From: Clostridiales bacterium Firm_14
GTDB taxonomy: Bacteria > Bacillota > Clostridia > Saccharofermentanales > Saccharofermentanaceae
NCBI GenBank assembly: GCA_001604135.1
Contig: LVAT01000006.1
Span: 62,001-126,000, forward strand
Reading direction: 5' to 3'
DNA length: 64,000 bases
Below the pieces are notes generated by a model. It saw nothing but the letters and a program-made list of their open reading frames with translations, did not search any database and was not told the origin of the DNA. Made by a program: the position numbers and the translations under genes. Below, piece after piece: positions 17,146 through 26,743 of the stretch; within the stretch, counting starts at the first letter, position 1, and each line of letters starts with the position of its first letter.

Positions 17146-18396
17146 TTATGAAACCTTCTTGATTATTATCTCGGCCGTAAAACCGCCGCCTTCGCGGTTC
17201 CTTAATTCAAGTCCGCCGCCCATCTTCTCCATAAAGAGCGACGCAAGATAAAGTCCCAGGCCGGAACCGTCCTTGCCGGATCCCGAAGCTTCAGAACCTC
17301 TGTAGAACTTTGTCGTAAGCATTGCAAGTTCGTCTTCAGGCACGCCGGGACCCCTGTCTGACATGATCACGCGGATACTGTCCTTATCGGATCTGAAATC
17401 GACTTCCAATGGCGTTCCGGCATACTTAAATGAGTTGCCTGCGATATTATCTATTACCTGCTCCAGCCTTAATCTGTCAACAAGGATAAGACATTCGGGC
17501 GTGGAAGCTTTGCGTTCGACAGTGCCGTAAAACCTCAGATCTCTGAACATGTCATCGATTATGAGAGAGCTTTCCTCTTTAGGAGTCACCTTCAGCTCCT
17601 CAAGATCATCGAGAGTAGCGCGGAACAGGTTGTCGACAAGCTGTTCAACGGAAGATGCCTTCGACTTGATCACAGAGACCTTCTCACGGATATCAGGCTC
17701 CTTATATTTTATCTCCATGACTTCGCATGTGGCCTTGATCGTTGCAACAGGCGTCTTTATGTCGTGTGAGAGCTCTGCGACGAGCTCCTGTTTGCTCCTG
17801 TTTGCAGCTGCTTCACGCTCTGAAGATAACTTCAGTTCTTCCCTCATCCGGTCGAATGATTCCGTGAACGCACCAAAATAATTATGCTTATCCATATTCA
17901 GCGGCGTATCTAGATTGCCCTTTGACACGTTCGCGGCAAAAGACGAGAGCTTTTTGAAAGGTCTTATGTAGAAATACCAGATGACGATCAGGAGGATAAT
18001 ACCTGCAGCGTATATGACCGCAAGCATCGTGAAGAGCTGGCTCTGCGAGGTCCGGACCAGGGCTTCGTGCTCTTGGGTCCTTGCATTAAACGCAATCTTA
18101 CCCTTGATCACTCCGTCTTCCATATAGTCGAAAACAGACATATCTTCCTTAATAAAGAAATTATTTACTGACTCATAATTATCGTCTGAAAGAAGGACTA
18201 TTTCGCAGGAATAATCTTTCTCGAGCGCGTCGATATCAGCGCCGGAAGAGAGTTTGTCAGAGATCTCATCGCACTTTGTGTTGAGGTCTAACATGTCTAT
18301 CTTGTAGGCAGTCTTCTTTCCGATGTTGTTCCACAGATAAAGACCGCATCCCAGGATAAGCACGGTGTAGATGATGGCGATTATCCGGATCTTCAT
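17146..18396 (-). CDS. Membrane sensor histidine kinase
   Basis: This 416-residue kinase has an N-terminal membrane helix at residues 4-23, an external region of about 100 residues, a second helix near 127-148, a HAMP-like linker and a kinase core. The H-box is AELSHDIKTPVATIKATCEV, the N-box DNIAGNSFKYAG, and the G-boxes DRGPGVP and GKDGSGLGLYLASLF. Its start overlaps the stop of the response regulator by one base at 18396. The divergent neighbours are a MacB-type ATPase and an FtsX-type permease, an arrangement common in antimicrobial-peptide sensing and detoxification modules. Confidence 0.92.
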   Translation of the reverse strand: MKIRIIAIIYTVLILGCGLYLWNNIGKKTAYKIDMLDLNTKCDEISDKLSSGADIDALEKDYSCEIVLLSDDNYESVNNFFIKEDMSVFDYMEDGVIKGKIAFNARTQEHEALVRTSQSQLFTMLAVIYAAGIILLIVIWYFYIRPFKKLSSFAANVSKGNLDTPLNMDKHNYFGAFTESFDRMREELKLSSEREAAANRSKQELVAELSHDIKTPVATIKATCEVMEIKYKEPDIREKVSVIKSKASSVEQLVDNLFRATLDDLEELKVTPKEESSLIIDDMFRDLRFYGTVERKASTPECLILVDRLRLEQVIDNIAGNSFKYAGTPLEVDFRSDKDSIRVIMSDRGPGVPEDELAMLTTKFYRGSEASGSGKDGSGLGLYLASLFMEKMGGGLELRNREGGGFTAEIIIKKVS

Positions 18397-19085
18397 TAAT
18401 CTGTCTCCAGGATATAACCTGTGCCCCAGATAGTCTTTATGAATCTGGGTTCATTGGGATCTTTCTCGATCTTCTCTCTGAGACGCCTGACATGAACATT
18501 AAGCGTCGAGTCAGAGTAGAATGAATCTCCCCATACTTCATCGAAAAGAACATCTTTTGTAACGATAGTATTCTTATGCGCGTACAGACAGGATAAAAGT
18601 GCGAACTCCTTTGATTTAAGGGAGACTGTCCTTCCTTCAACAGTGCAGCTCATGGTTGCGGGGTCTATGGTAAAGACCTCATCTGAAGTCTGTGCTGCGG
18701 CACTGCCGAGCTGCTTAACCGCTTCAAGCCTTTTGAGCTGGACTTTGACCTTGGCTAAGAGAACGCTTAATGTATATGGTTTCTTTATATAGTCGTCACC
18801 GCCGATGTTAAGGGCAACAAGGACATCGTCGTCGCTCTGGCGCGCAGAGATAAAAAGGATTGGCGTATCGTATTTCTCACGTAAGGTCTTGCAGAGCGCA
18901 AAGCCGCTCTCGTTGCCTAAGTTGATGTCGAGAAGGAAAATGTCTGCCGTGTTGTTTTCGAGAAATGACAGGCACTCGTCGGAGCTTGATGCGATGGCGC
19001 ATGTTACGCCGAACATCTCAAAGTATTCCTGCGTCATGCGGGAAAGATCTTGTTCATCATCGATTATTAAACAGTTATAATTCAT
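18396..19085 (-). CDS. OmpR/PhoB-family response regulator
   Basis: The 229 residues contain a receiver domain with DDEQDL, phosphoacceptor Asp53 in LLDINLGNESGFALC and KPYTLSVLLAK, and a winged-helix domain with SLKSKEFALLSCLYAHKN and NVHVRRLREKIEKDP. It is cotranscribed with the kinase gene that follows. The 164-base divergent region toward the ABC transporter genes at 19250 is the natural place for its binding site, but I cannot see an unambiguous repeat there. Confidence 0.92.
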   Translation of the reverse strand: MNYNCLIIDDEQDLSRMTQEYFEMFGVTCAIASSSDECLSFLENNTADIFLLDINLGNESGFALCKTLREKYDTPILFISARQSDDDVLVALNIGGDDYIKKPYTLSVLLAKVKVQLKRLEAVKQLGSAAAQTSDEVFTIDPATMSCTVEGRTVSLKSKEFALLSCLYAHKNTIVTKDVLFDEVWGDSFYSDSTLNVHVRRLREKIEKDPNEPRFIKTIWGTGYILETD

Positions 19086-19249
19086 ATTTCGAAGTATAAC
19101 ACACCGGGCCTCACCCGAAACACATCAGGAATCCATGTAAGAAACAGTTAAGGATTGAGCAAGGCTTACGTAAAGTATTCTTCTCTTAAGAGCCGTATGA
19201 TTGCAGTGTAAGAATTCTGACAAAACCAAACGGAAAGGGAAAAAACAAA

Positions 19250-20008
19250 ATGACAACTACAGTACTTAAAGCAACAGACCTGTGCAAAACATTCTCCAAT
19301 GAGAGCGTTCAGCAGCACGTCTTAAAGAATCTTAACCTTGAGATCAGGAAGGGCGACTTCACGGTAATCATGGGAGACTCCGGCGCAGGCAAGAGCACGC
19401 TCCTTTATTCGCTCTCCGGCATGGACCGTCCGAGCCTCGGTGCAGTCTTATTCGGAAACGAAGATATCTCAAACTACAGCAACGACAAGCTCGCGCTCTT
19501 CAGGAGAAAACACTGCGGATTCGTATTCCAGCAGAACTACCTTAACGACACAATGAGCGTTCTGGACAACATAATCGTATCCGGTCTTCTTAAGAGCCGT
19601 GACAGAAAGGCGATCGCAGCCAGAGCCAAGGAACTCTTAAAGCAGGTGGGACTTGATGAGAGCTGCTTTGGCAAGTTCCCGAACCAGTTGTCCGGCGGTG
19701 AGAAGCAGAGAGTAGCGCTCGTAAGATCAGTTATCAACGAGCCTGAGATCCTCTTTGCAGACGAGCCCACAGGCGCACTTAACTCACAGAACACAGCGGC
19801 AGTATTGGATATCCTCACCGAAATGAACAGAAGAGGACAAAGCATCGTAATGGTTACGCACACGGTCGCAGCAGCCGAGAGAGGCAACAGGATCCTCTAC
19901 TTAAGAGACGGTGTCATCTGCGACGAGATCACACTCACGCCTTACGAAGGCCAGAACCAGGAGCGCCACAGAGAGCTCCGCACATTCCTCGCAGATATGG
20001 GGTGGTAA
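19250..20008 (+). CDS. ABC transporter ATP-binding protein, MacB/LolD type
   Basis: The 252 residues hold Walker A MGDSGAGKSTLLYSLSG, Q-loop VFQQNYLNDTM, signature NQLSGGEKQRVALVRSV, Walker B ILFADEPTGALN and the H-loop MVTHTVAAAE. The LSGGEKQR plus DEPTGALN pattern marks the mechanotransmission-type (MacB, LolD, BceA) ATPases. It works with the FtsX-type permease encoded next, whose start overlaps it by seven bases. The divergent two-component genes probably control it. Confidence 0.93.
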   Translation: MTTTVLKATDLCKTFSNESVQQHVLKNLNLEIRKGDFTVIMGDSGAGKSTLLYSLSGMDRPSLGAVLFGNEDISNYSNDKLALFRRKHCGFVFQQNYLNDTMSVLDNIIVSGLLKSRDRKAIAARAKELLKQVGLDESCFGKFPNQLSGGEKQRVALVRSVINEPEILFADEPTGALNSQNTAAVLDILTEMNRRGQSIVMVTHTVAAAERGNRILYLRDGVICDEITLTPYEGQNQERHRELRTFLADMGW

Positions 20009-22350
20009 ATATGAATTCATTATTCTTCATTGCAAAGAACAACATAAAGAAACACAAGGGTGAGGTCGCGATCCTCTTCACGCTGATCTTCATCTCGGCA
20101 CTGCTCCTTTTCGTATGCCTCTCACTCATGATGTCCGCAACAAACACGATCAATGAGTGTGACGGGAAATATCATGTGGCTGACCTTATGGCCTTTGGTC
20201 CCGGCATCACACTTGAGGAAATGGAAGATGATGTAAAAGATATTGAAGAAATCGAAAGAGCCGAGTTCCTGCCCATGCTTGCCACGTCTTCAGATTATTA
20301 CTACAGAGACATGGCTGAAGCTGATTCCATGTCGTATCAGTTCTATTTTTTTGACACATCACATCCGACATATCTCAATGCTTTCCCTGAAGAGTTTAAG
20401 GACTTAAAGGATGACGAGCTCGTTCTGCCCTATTACATGTCTTACACGGTCAAAGAAGGAGACCGCTTTAATGTAAAGGTAGCGGATAAGGCTTATGCTT
20501 TTAAAGTCAAGGGATTTGTCGAGAATCTTTATTTCGCGACATCAATGAATATAACCGGTTATTATGCTCTCGTAAACCACAATGTTTTCGATGAGCTGGC
20601 AGCAAAGCTTGATCCTACGAACACCTTCGCAGTTGCGTTGTTCAAGACCAAAGAAGGCACGGATCTGCACGAATTTGATCTGAAGGTTCAGAAGGCTTTC
20701 CCGGGCGAAGTCCTGATCGATACCGTTGACCGCGACACGATGAATGTTGCAACAACAGGCATGACTAACATTGCTGCTTCGATCGTTCTTGTCTTCACGA
20801 TAATGCTTGTCGTAATGGCAGTCATCATCATGCACTTCTCGATCAAGAACTTCATCGAGCTCAATGTACAGAATATCGGATTGCTTCAGGCCACCGGCTA
20901 CACGGCAAAGGAACTGCGTTTTGCATGCGTCATGGAACAGATGATCATTGGTCTGATCGCGACCTTTATGGCAGTTGCTGCAGGCATTTTCTTAAGCAGA
21001 CCGTTAAGCAGCCTTTCAGGCATGTTGATGGGCCTTTCCGGTTTCTCCGGAATCTGCATTCCCGCGCTCATTTCGACTCTTATCGGGATCCCCGTCATGG
21101 TCTTCATCGGCTCAATGATCGCTACGACATCTTATAAGAAACTCACTGTCCTGGAAGCTCTGAGAAGCGGCATCACATCACACAACTTCAAGAAAAACCA
21201 CTTTCCTCTTGAAACAAGCCGTCTTCCTCTGAATCTCGCAATGGCCGGAAAGCATATTTTCGGATCACACAAGAAGAGCATATTCATTACCATCATCGTT
21301 GCATGCCTTGCGTTCTCAACATGCCTCGGATTCACACTTTTCCAGAATTGGGCCCTCGATCAGTCAGCACTCTTAAAGCTCGTCGGTTTTGAAGCTTCAG
21401 ACATTCAGGCATATGCGCCGGGCAACATAAAGTTCATGGAAGATATGAGTAACCACCCTGAAGTCGAAAAGGTAAACGGCTGGACAACTTTAGCATCAAT
21501 GGAAGTTACTTATCTCAATAATTCAACTTCACTCGGAATCGATGTTTACAGTGATGTTAACATCCTCGAAAACGAATACATCATCGAAGGACATCTGCCT
21601 CAAAATGAAAAAGAGATCGTGCTTACGGTAGTCGAAGCTGACATCCTCGGTGTATCACTGGGAGATAAGGTCAATGTTAAGTCCATGGTAGATGACGGCA
21701 CGGTAGCCTATACAGTCAGCGGCATCGACCAGAAGATCAACAACATGGGTAAAAAAGCGGTCATGACCGAAGAAGGTGCAAAGCGCCTGAATCCTGACTA
21801 TGAATTCCAGGATGTGATGATTTTCCTTAAGGATTCAGCCAAGTGCAAGGAACTGAAAAAGCAGTGGGAAAAGGAATATCCTGACTTCCAGTTCACGCTC
21901 GTTGAGGACCTCATCGGATCAACGATCGAGATGATGAAGTCAGCAATGGAAGCAATCTGCGTTATCTTCATCATTGCAACATGCTTCGTTGTGATCCTTA
22001 CACAGCTCCTTCTCACCAGAGCGCAGGTCATCCGCGAGAGAACAGACCTCGGTGTATCGAAGGCCCTCGGCTACACATCAGGCGAACTCATGAGAAGAAC
22101 GCTTATGACTAATATGCCGACCATCGTACTCGGCATCGTTCTGGGAATCATAATGCACTACCTGTTCAGTAATCAGATGATCCTTCTGGGCCTTGCATCG
22201 TTCGGCATCAGACAGAACAGCTTTTCCACATCTCCTGTCTGGATGCTGGTAACTGCAGCGATCATCATCGTTTGCGCCCTCGTCACCGCATTCTTCAGCG
22301 GCCGTGGAATCACAAAGCTCGAACCCGTAAAGATACTCAAAGAGGAATAA
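20002..22350 (+). CDS. FtsX-type ABC transporter permease
   Basis: The 782-residue protein has a first helix at about residues 20-43, an external domain of roughly 200 residues, three helices near 255-365, another helix near 430-448, a second external domain of about 190 residues, and three C-terminal helices. This duplicated FtsX layout, with large outside domains, is typical of permeases that pair with MacB-like ATPases and act on peptides or lipoproteins at the cell surface rather than moving solutes. It differs from BceB, which has one large external domain. Function in antimicrobial-peptide resistance is likely but not proven. Confidence 0.88.
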   Translation: MVNMNSLFFIAKNNIKKHKGEVAILFTLIFISALLLFVCLSLMMSATNTINECDGKYHVADLMAFGPGITLEEMEDDVKDIEEIERAEFLPMLATSSDYYYRDMAEADSMSYQFYFFDTSHPTYLNAFPEEFKDLKDDELVLPYYMSYTVKEGDRFNVKVADKAYAFKVKGFVENLYFATSMNITGYYALVNHNVFDELAAKLDPTNTFAVALFKTKEGTDLHEFDLKVQKAFPGEVLIDTVDRDTMNVATTGMTNIAASIVLVFTIMLVVMAVIIMHFSIKNFIELNVQNIGLLQATGYTAKELRFACVMEQMIIGLIATFMAVAAGIFLSRPLSSLSGMLMGLSGFSGICIPALISTLIGIPVMVFIGSMIATTSYKKLTVLEALRSGITSHNFKKNHFPLETSRLPLNLAMAGKHIFGSHKKSIFITIIVACLAFSTCLGFTLFQNWALDQSALLKLVGFEASDIQAYAPGNIKFMEDMSNHPEVEKVNGWTTLASMEVTYLNNSTSLGIDVYSDVNILENEYIIEGHLPQNEKEIVLTVVEADILGVSLGDKVNVKSMVDDGTVAYTVSGIDQKINNMGKKAVMTEEGAKRLNPDYEFQDVMIFLKDSAKCKELKKQWEKEYPDFQFTLVEDLIGSTIEMMKSAMEAICVIFIIATCFVVILTQLLLTRAQVIRERTDLGVSKALGYTSGELMRRTLMTNMPTIVLGIVLGIIMHYLFSNQMILLGLASFGIRQNSFSTSPVWMLVTAAIIIVCALVTAFFSGRGITKLEPVKILKEE

Positions 22351-22362
22351 GGATTACATATA

Positions 22363-22400
22363 AAGGGGTTGTCTCAGTTGAGGCAACCCCTTATTGTTTT
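22363..22400. terminator. Terminator between convergent permease and CPBP genes
   Basis: AAGGGGTTGTCTCA pairs with TGAGGCAACCCCTT around GT, followed by ATTGTTTT. It shares the GTTGTCTC/GAGGCAAC core with the element at 5681-5709. Confidence 0.88.
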
Positions 22401-23328
22401 AATTTGCCGTTATCAGCTTTTTCCTGAATAACACGATCATGACGCCTAACGTTACTGCCAACACACCCGTTGTGATAATACTTGCTTCAATACCGTAATC
22501 AGCACCGTTCAGGATATTGCTTCCTGAAGAGCTCATATCAAAGACCGCGGTAACTCTCTCATCCTTGCCGCTCAGATTGAGTCCTAAGATGCTGTAGAGA
22601 ATGTAGTTCCATGCAGAATGCAGGCCGCATGCTGCCCAGATGCTCTTAAAACGTATCGTAAGAAGTGAGAAGATAAGCGAGATCAATACAAGATTTACTA
22701 TTGCCACAACAATAATGACCGGGCTCCCTCCTGCCATATTTCCGAGATGCGGAATGGTAAACAGAGCAGCCGCAACTCCCAATGTGACCGGAACAGAAGC
22801 CTTCTTTATCAGGAGCTGCTGGACAACGCCTCTGCAGAGAACTTCTTCCATGGCTCCCTGGAAAACGAAGCAGATGGCCATGGCCGATACCATCTTTACG
22901 TCGATATTCGCGAAAATGCCATTGAACTTAAAAGCTCCGGCAAGCACTGCAACGATAATGGATACCGCTAAAAGGATTGTTCCTGCAACAGCGCCTACAA
23001 AATAACTTCCGAACTTTCTTGTAAATCCAAGTTCCGCTATGGTCTTCTTCTGGAACAGCTTCCACAGGATCATTATGACCGCTATCACGACAGAATATCC
23101 GAGATAGGTTATCAGCATGATCGTATTATCGTCGAACAGCTCGCCTTCAAGAGGATTCTTGCCGCACGCAAAATGCACTGCTATGGCAAGCACTTCACCG
23201 ACAAGTTCCGAACCGAACTTGAACACCCAGAATATGATAATGACCTTGATGATATAGAGAATGACGGGCATCTCAGTACGGTTGTTGAATGGGCTGATGT
23301 TCTTTATGAGTTCTTTTACCTTGTTCAT
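22399..23328 (-). CDS. CPBP-family intramembrane metalloprotease
   Basis: I start at ATG 23328 behind AAAAGGAG, not at the upstream ATG 23355; this gives 309 residues. About eight membrane helices are visible. The three CPBP/CAAX motifs are present: MEEVLCRGVVQQL (EExxxR), a histidine in TIPHLGN and a third in GLHSAWNYILY. The family includes prenyl-protein and bacteriocin self-immunity proteases. The gene follows a small XRE regulator with a membrane tail by 80 bases, in the same direction, so the two are probably one transcription unit. Confidence 0.88.
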   Translation of the reverse strand: MNKVKELIKNISPFNNRTEMPVILYIIKVIIIFWVFKFGSELVGEVLAIAVHFACGKNPLEGELFDDNTIMLITYLGYSVVIAVIMILWKLFQKKTIAELGFTRKFGSYFVGAVAGTILLAVSIIVAVLAGAFKFNGIFANIDVKMVSAMAICFVFQGAMEEVLCRGVVQQLLIKKASVPVTLGVAAALFTIPHLGNMAGGSPVIIVVAIVNLVLISLIFSLLTIRFKSIWAACGLHSAWNYILYSILGLNLSGKDERVTAVFDMSSSGSNILNGADYGIEASIITTGVLAVTLGVMIVLFRKKLITAN

Positions 23329-23408
23329 GTAAAATCTCCTTTTCCGGGCACACAAATATATAAGACCGGTCCAGCCGGACTTCTAAAAAAGCAAATCTTT
23401 GGATCAGA

Positions 23409-23789
23409 TCAGGTCGGGAAACCGTTAATGAGGAAATAGATCAGCATCGAGATGAAATCTATTCCGAGTAAAATACCGAATCCTATGAGGACCCACTTAA
23501 TGATTGTTTTCGCGCGCTTGCCGTTCTTCTTCGTAAGGACCTTCTGGTCGATCACGTCTGCCATGGTCTTATGGTCATCCGTCTTGACCGGCTCTATGCC
23601 TTTAAGAAGATAATCCGTGGTCACTTCGAAAATGTCGCTCATTATGACGACTTTATCAAGATCAGGCGTTGCCTGCTCACTTTCCCACTTCGATACAGCC
23701 TGCCTGGATACTCCGACAGCGTCTGCCAGTTCTTCCTGTGACATGCCTTTGGACTTCCTGAGGCTCTGTATTCTATCAGCTATTGTCAT
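23409..23789 (-). CDS. XRE-family regulator with C-terminal membrane helix
   Basis: ATG 23789 follows GGAGGTGG and is preferred over the longer frame from 23828; this gives 126 residues. Residues 5-60 form a helix-turn-helix ([21 protein letters not shown]) of the cro/C1 type. The C-terminal 30 residues form a membrane helix ([20 protein letters not shown]). Such membrane-tethered XRE proteins are common in Clostridia and often control the next gene, here the CPBP protease. Confidence 0.87.
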   Translation of the reverse strand: MTIADRIQSLRKSKGMSQEELADAVGVSRQAVSKWESEQATPDLDKVVIMSDIFEVTTDYLLKGIEPVKTDDHKTMADVIDQKVLTKKNGKRAKTIIKWVLIGFGILLGIDFISMLIYFLINGFPT

Positions 23790-23890
23790 CCGTTCCACCT
23801 CCAAGGTTTGCTGGCCTGAGATTAGCAAAAATGCCCTTTACATAACCACCAACCAGACCTTGAATTTTGTCAACCGGCGGTTGCAAACCC

Positions 23891-25069
23891 TTATTTTATT
23901 GAATAACTCTCAGAATCCTGCCTGAATTTGCGGAAAGAGATCCAACTTAAGCCATGCTTTTCTGCTATCTTCGGAATAGCTTCCAAAATATCACGCAAAT
24001 CCCACGCGATGAAGTCTATATATCCGAAATTAACTCCGGTAGCGCCGCCGACAAACATGAATGAATCCGGCAAGGACTTCTCCAACTCAGCTGTGATCGC
24101 ATCTCTGAGATCAAGTATCTGTGTGCCGCGCGAGTCACTTTCTATCGTATCGAGCGGATAGAACAGATAGCCTCCGACGATACCGTCCTCTTCCAAAGAA
24201 TCCGTAATGTAAGTCTTCTCACGATAGAAGTCATCCATCATGGGAAGGATACAGGTTGAACCTGATATGATATCCCAACGCATTCCGTCCTTTGATTCCT
24301 CATGAGGATTCATTCGGTACGCGCTGTACATGTCGATATACCTGTTAGAATCAAGGAGCTGCTCCCTTGTCATCGAGAGGTTCGAGACGAAATCATCCAT
24401 AATTTCCATAAGACTGATGGAAGGTCTGTTCAAGGGTTTATCCAGGAAATTGATGTCTGCAACAAACTTCATCTCAGCAAGCTCGCCTATAGCCTGATCG
24501 AGGAGGATATACAAAAGCTGATAAGCAGCATTGACGTTACCCTTAATAAGGGGAAGCATATTCTCACAATAAACAGAGAGCATAGCTTGCCCGTTTTCCC
24601 ACTCAGTCCATAAGCGGATATCTGAAGCGCAGACCGAATTCTCGCCCATCACTATCTGGAATTGATCTATTGCATTTCCGTCGGACTGCCTTCCGACATA
24701 AATATTCCAATGTTCAAGCACTTCCTTGGGAGCCCGGTCCTTAAAGTATGCTCTGGAGAATAATCTTGCCCAATCACCTTCGAGGCTCAATATGAGGTCG
24801 TATTTATCTCCTTTGCGGCCGACTTCGGCATAAGTGCCCGCAAAAGCCGGCGACAATAATTTGTGGATTTCTTCCGATATCTGCTCTCTGTCAGCTTTGC
24901 TGTCTATGAGCTGTCTTAAAACTGCTTCTTCCTTTACGAAGTTCTTCCAGCACTCATCAACTCTGATGCGGAAAGACCTGTCGACAAATGGAAACTCCGT
25001 ATATTTTTTCGTGCTCGGATCAGCCAGATTGCTCTGCCTGTCGTTCTTAGACTTATTAAATAAACCCAT
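23891..25069 (-). CDS. Hypothetical protein, 392 residues
   Basis: I do not recognise the family. The protein is soluble, begins MGLFNKSKNDRQ, and alternates helices and strands. It contains WTEWENGQAMLSVYCENMLP, GGYLFYPLDTIESDSRGTQI and, near the end, GGATGVNFGYIDFIAWDL. No membrane helices or signal peptide are visible. It is the last gene of a leftward set with two zinc-ribbon proteins and starts 75 bases after the second of them. Proteins of similar size and start are sometimes found with zinc-ribbon/TPR partners, but I cannot give a function. Confidence 0.65.
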   Translation of the reverse strand: MGLFNKSKNDRQSNLADPSTKKYTEFPFVDRSFRIRVDECWKNFVKEEAVLRQLIDSKADREQISEEIHKLLSPAFAGTYAEVGRKGDKYDLILSLEGDWARLFSRAYFKDRAPKEVLEHWNIYVGRQSDGNAIDQFQIVMGENSVCASDIRLWTEWENGQAMLSVYCENMLPLIKGNVNAAYQLLYILLDQAIGELAEMKFVADINFLDKPLNRPSISLMEIMDDFVSNLSMTREQLLDSNRYIDMYSAYRMNPHEESKDGMRWDIISGSTCILPMMDDFYREKTYITDSLEEDGIVGGYLFYPLDTIESDSRGTQILDLRDAITAELEKSLPDSFMFVGGATGVNFGYIDFIAWDLRDILEAIPKIAEKHGLSWISFRKFRQDSESYSIK

Positions 25070-25144
25070 GCATTGCCCCTTTCGAGATTAAAAAGTTCCG
25101 CTCATCAACATCAAAAAGTCTTTACCTTTGTAAGCCTGATTATA

Positions 25145-25813
25145 TCATTTGTCCTTCAGCTTCAGCTTACTGCCCTCGAAATACAAGACAGACTTACGCT
25201 CATTAACGAATTGTGTGATCAAGTCTTTTTTCTCATTAACAAGAGGTGCAAGCTGGGATCTTACACCGGCGATTGACGATTGGACTGTGGAATAACCTAT
25301 ACCATCAGACTCCAGCTGTGATGTCAGGAGCAGTTCAGCCTCAAGTTTTGCTTTCTTTTCGCTAAGTGGTCTTATCTTCAGTTCTTTCTCCAAAATGTGT
25401 TCCAAAATATCAACAAGTTTATTGCAGGACTCGAAATAAACCTTATCCTCTTCCTCAGCATGCGCAAGAGCATCATTTATAGATTCTCTTACGTTTTTTA
25501 TCCTTGCGGCCGTCAAGCCAAAAGGCTCATCTATCTCAATAAAAGAACGCCATTTTCCGGCACACAGGATTCGTCCTCTGAGAGCTTCAAAATCGCCGGG
25601 ACAAAGCATGAGAACGCAGCGGTACCATACATCGGCTTCATTGAATTCGCAATAATCCAATGCCTTTCTTGCTTTAGTTATCGCATTCTTATCGAAGATG
25701 ATGGAACTTCCAAAAGCGACGCCGCAGTGCATGCACCTGTAGATCATGTTCTCCCGGTCCGGAACCAGCATTGCACCGCATTGGGTGCATATTACCTTGA
25801 TCTCTTCTTCCAT
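25145..25813 (-). CDS. Zinc-ribbon protein with TPR-like helices
   Basis: The 222 residues start with a four-cysteine zinc ribbon (CTQCGAMLVP and YRCMHCGVAFG). A helical hairpin follows with the segment PGDFEALRGRILCAGKWRSF, which matches closely the segment PNDFDALRGLVLCAGKLPSV of the gene upstream, so the two are tandem paralogs. The C-terminal half is a long predicted coiled coil (EKELKIRPLSEKKAKLEAEL). The upstream stop is five bases before this start. Function unknown; a scaffold role is conceivable. Confidence 0.7.
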   Translation of the reverse strand: MEEEIKVICTQCGAMLVPDRENMIYRCMHCGVAFGSSIIFDKNAITKARKALDYCEFNEADVWYRCVLMLCPGDFEALRGRILCAGKWRSFIEIDEPFGLTAARIKNVRESINDALAHAEEEDKVYFESCNKLVDILEHILEKELKIRPLSEKKAKLEAELLLTSQLESDGIGYSTVQSSIAGVRSQLAPLVNEKKDLITQFVNERKSVLYFEGSKLKLKDK

Positions 25814-25818
25814 ATCCG

Positions 25819-26661
25819 TTATTCCTCAGTTAAGTTATCGACCGCACTTTCAACCGGAGCCTGCACCCCTTTATCAGACATATCCAGTTTGTTCAGCTCG
25901 GCATAGGCATTGCTGTATTTTTCTTCCACTTCTGACAGCTTATTATCTGTTTCAATCTTTCTTTTTCTGTAACCGTGCTCTATCTTGTCAAACTTTTTGT
26001 TTTCGATCTTGTCGGGTATGATTGCAATTAAAGCAAAGATTGTAATTGCAGCAGGGAAGATAATAATTGAATTTCTTAAAAAGATATTCGGGTCTGACAG
26101 GAACAAGATAAATACGCCCACTACTAATGAGAGGAACAAAAAGATTGTAAAGCAGCCGAAATTTTTATGTTTCTCCTTATGCTCTTCTGTTGCAATTCCG
26201 TATTGCTTATCCTGTTTGCTCCTTTCAGCAATAAGCTGTTTGTGCGCTCTGGCAATATCAAGCATTTCGGACATCTTATCAAAGTAAGGAAGATCTTCTT
26301 CCCGCGCTCTCTTCCGGATATCATCCAAAGCCTTCTTAAAGCCTTCCGTATCACCATCATTCACTTTATCAGGCTTACGAAGAGTGTTAACAGATGGCAG
26401 TTTTCCCGCACAAAGAACCAAACCCCTTAAAGCATCAAAATCATTCGGGTCATTGGCTAATATTGAATCGAACTTCTCTTTTGCGGAATGGAATTCCCTT
26501 TGCTTCAGATTGTTTTCCGCATCCGCAAGGATCTCGTCACGGTGCATTGCGGCTCCATCAAATGCATTACCGCAGAACGGGCAATCGTATACTCCCTGAT
26601 GCCTGTCAACGATCAGGGCGCCACCACAGCTTGAACATAAATACCTGACTAATTCTCTCAT
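25819..26661 (-). CDS. Zinc-ribbon protein with TPR-like helices and two membrane helices
   Basis: The 280 residues start with CSSCGGALIV and YDCPFCGNAFDG, a zinc ribbon, followed by a TPR-like hairpin (FHSAKEKFDSILANDPNDFD). Two membrane helices lie at about residues 170-188 and 197-215 (FTIFLFLSLVVGVFILFL and IIIFPAAITIFALIAII), and the tail is a coiled coil. It is the first gene of the three-gene leftward unit ending at 23891 and is paralogous to the next gene over its first 100 residues. The membrane helices suggest it anchors a complex of these proteins. Function unknown. Confidence 0.7.
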   Translation of the reverse strand: MRELVRYLCSSCGGALIVDRHQGVYDCPFCGNAFDGAAMHRDEILADAENNLKQREFHSAKEKFDSILANDPNDFDALRGLVLCAGKLPSVNTLRKPDKVNDGDTEGFKKALDDIRKRAREEDLPYFDKMSEMLDIARAHKQLIAERSKQDKQYGIATEEHKEKHKNFGCFTIFLFLSLVVGVFILFLSDPNIFLRNSIIIFPAAITIFALIAIIPDKIENKKFDKIEHGYRKRKIETDNKLSEVEEKYSNAYAELNKLDMSDKGVQAPVESAVDNLTEE

Positions 26662-26743
26662 TCAAGGTTCCCTTATTCCATTGGTTCAACAAATCCCCTG
26701 AAGGCTAAAACCTTCCTAGTAAAGCATTATAGCATGACTGTCA

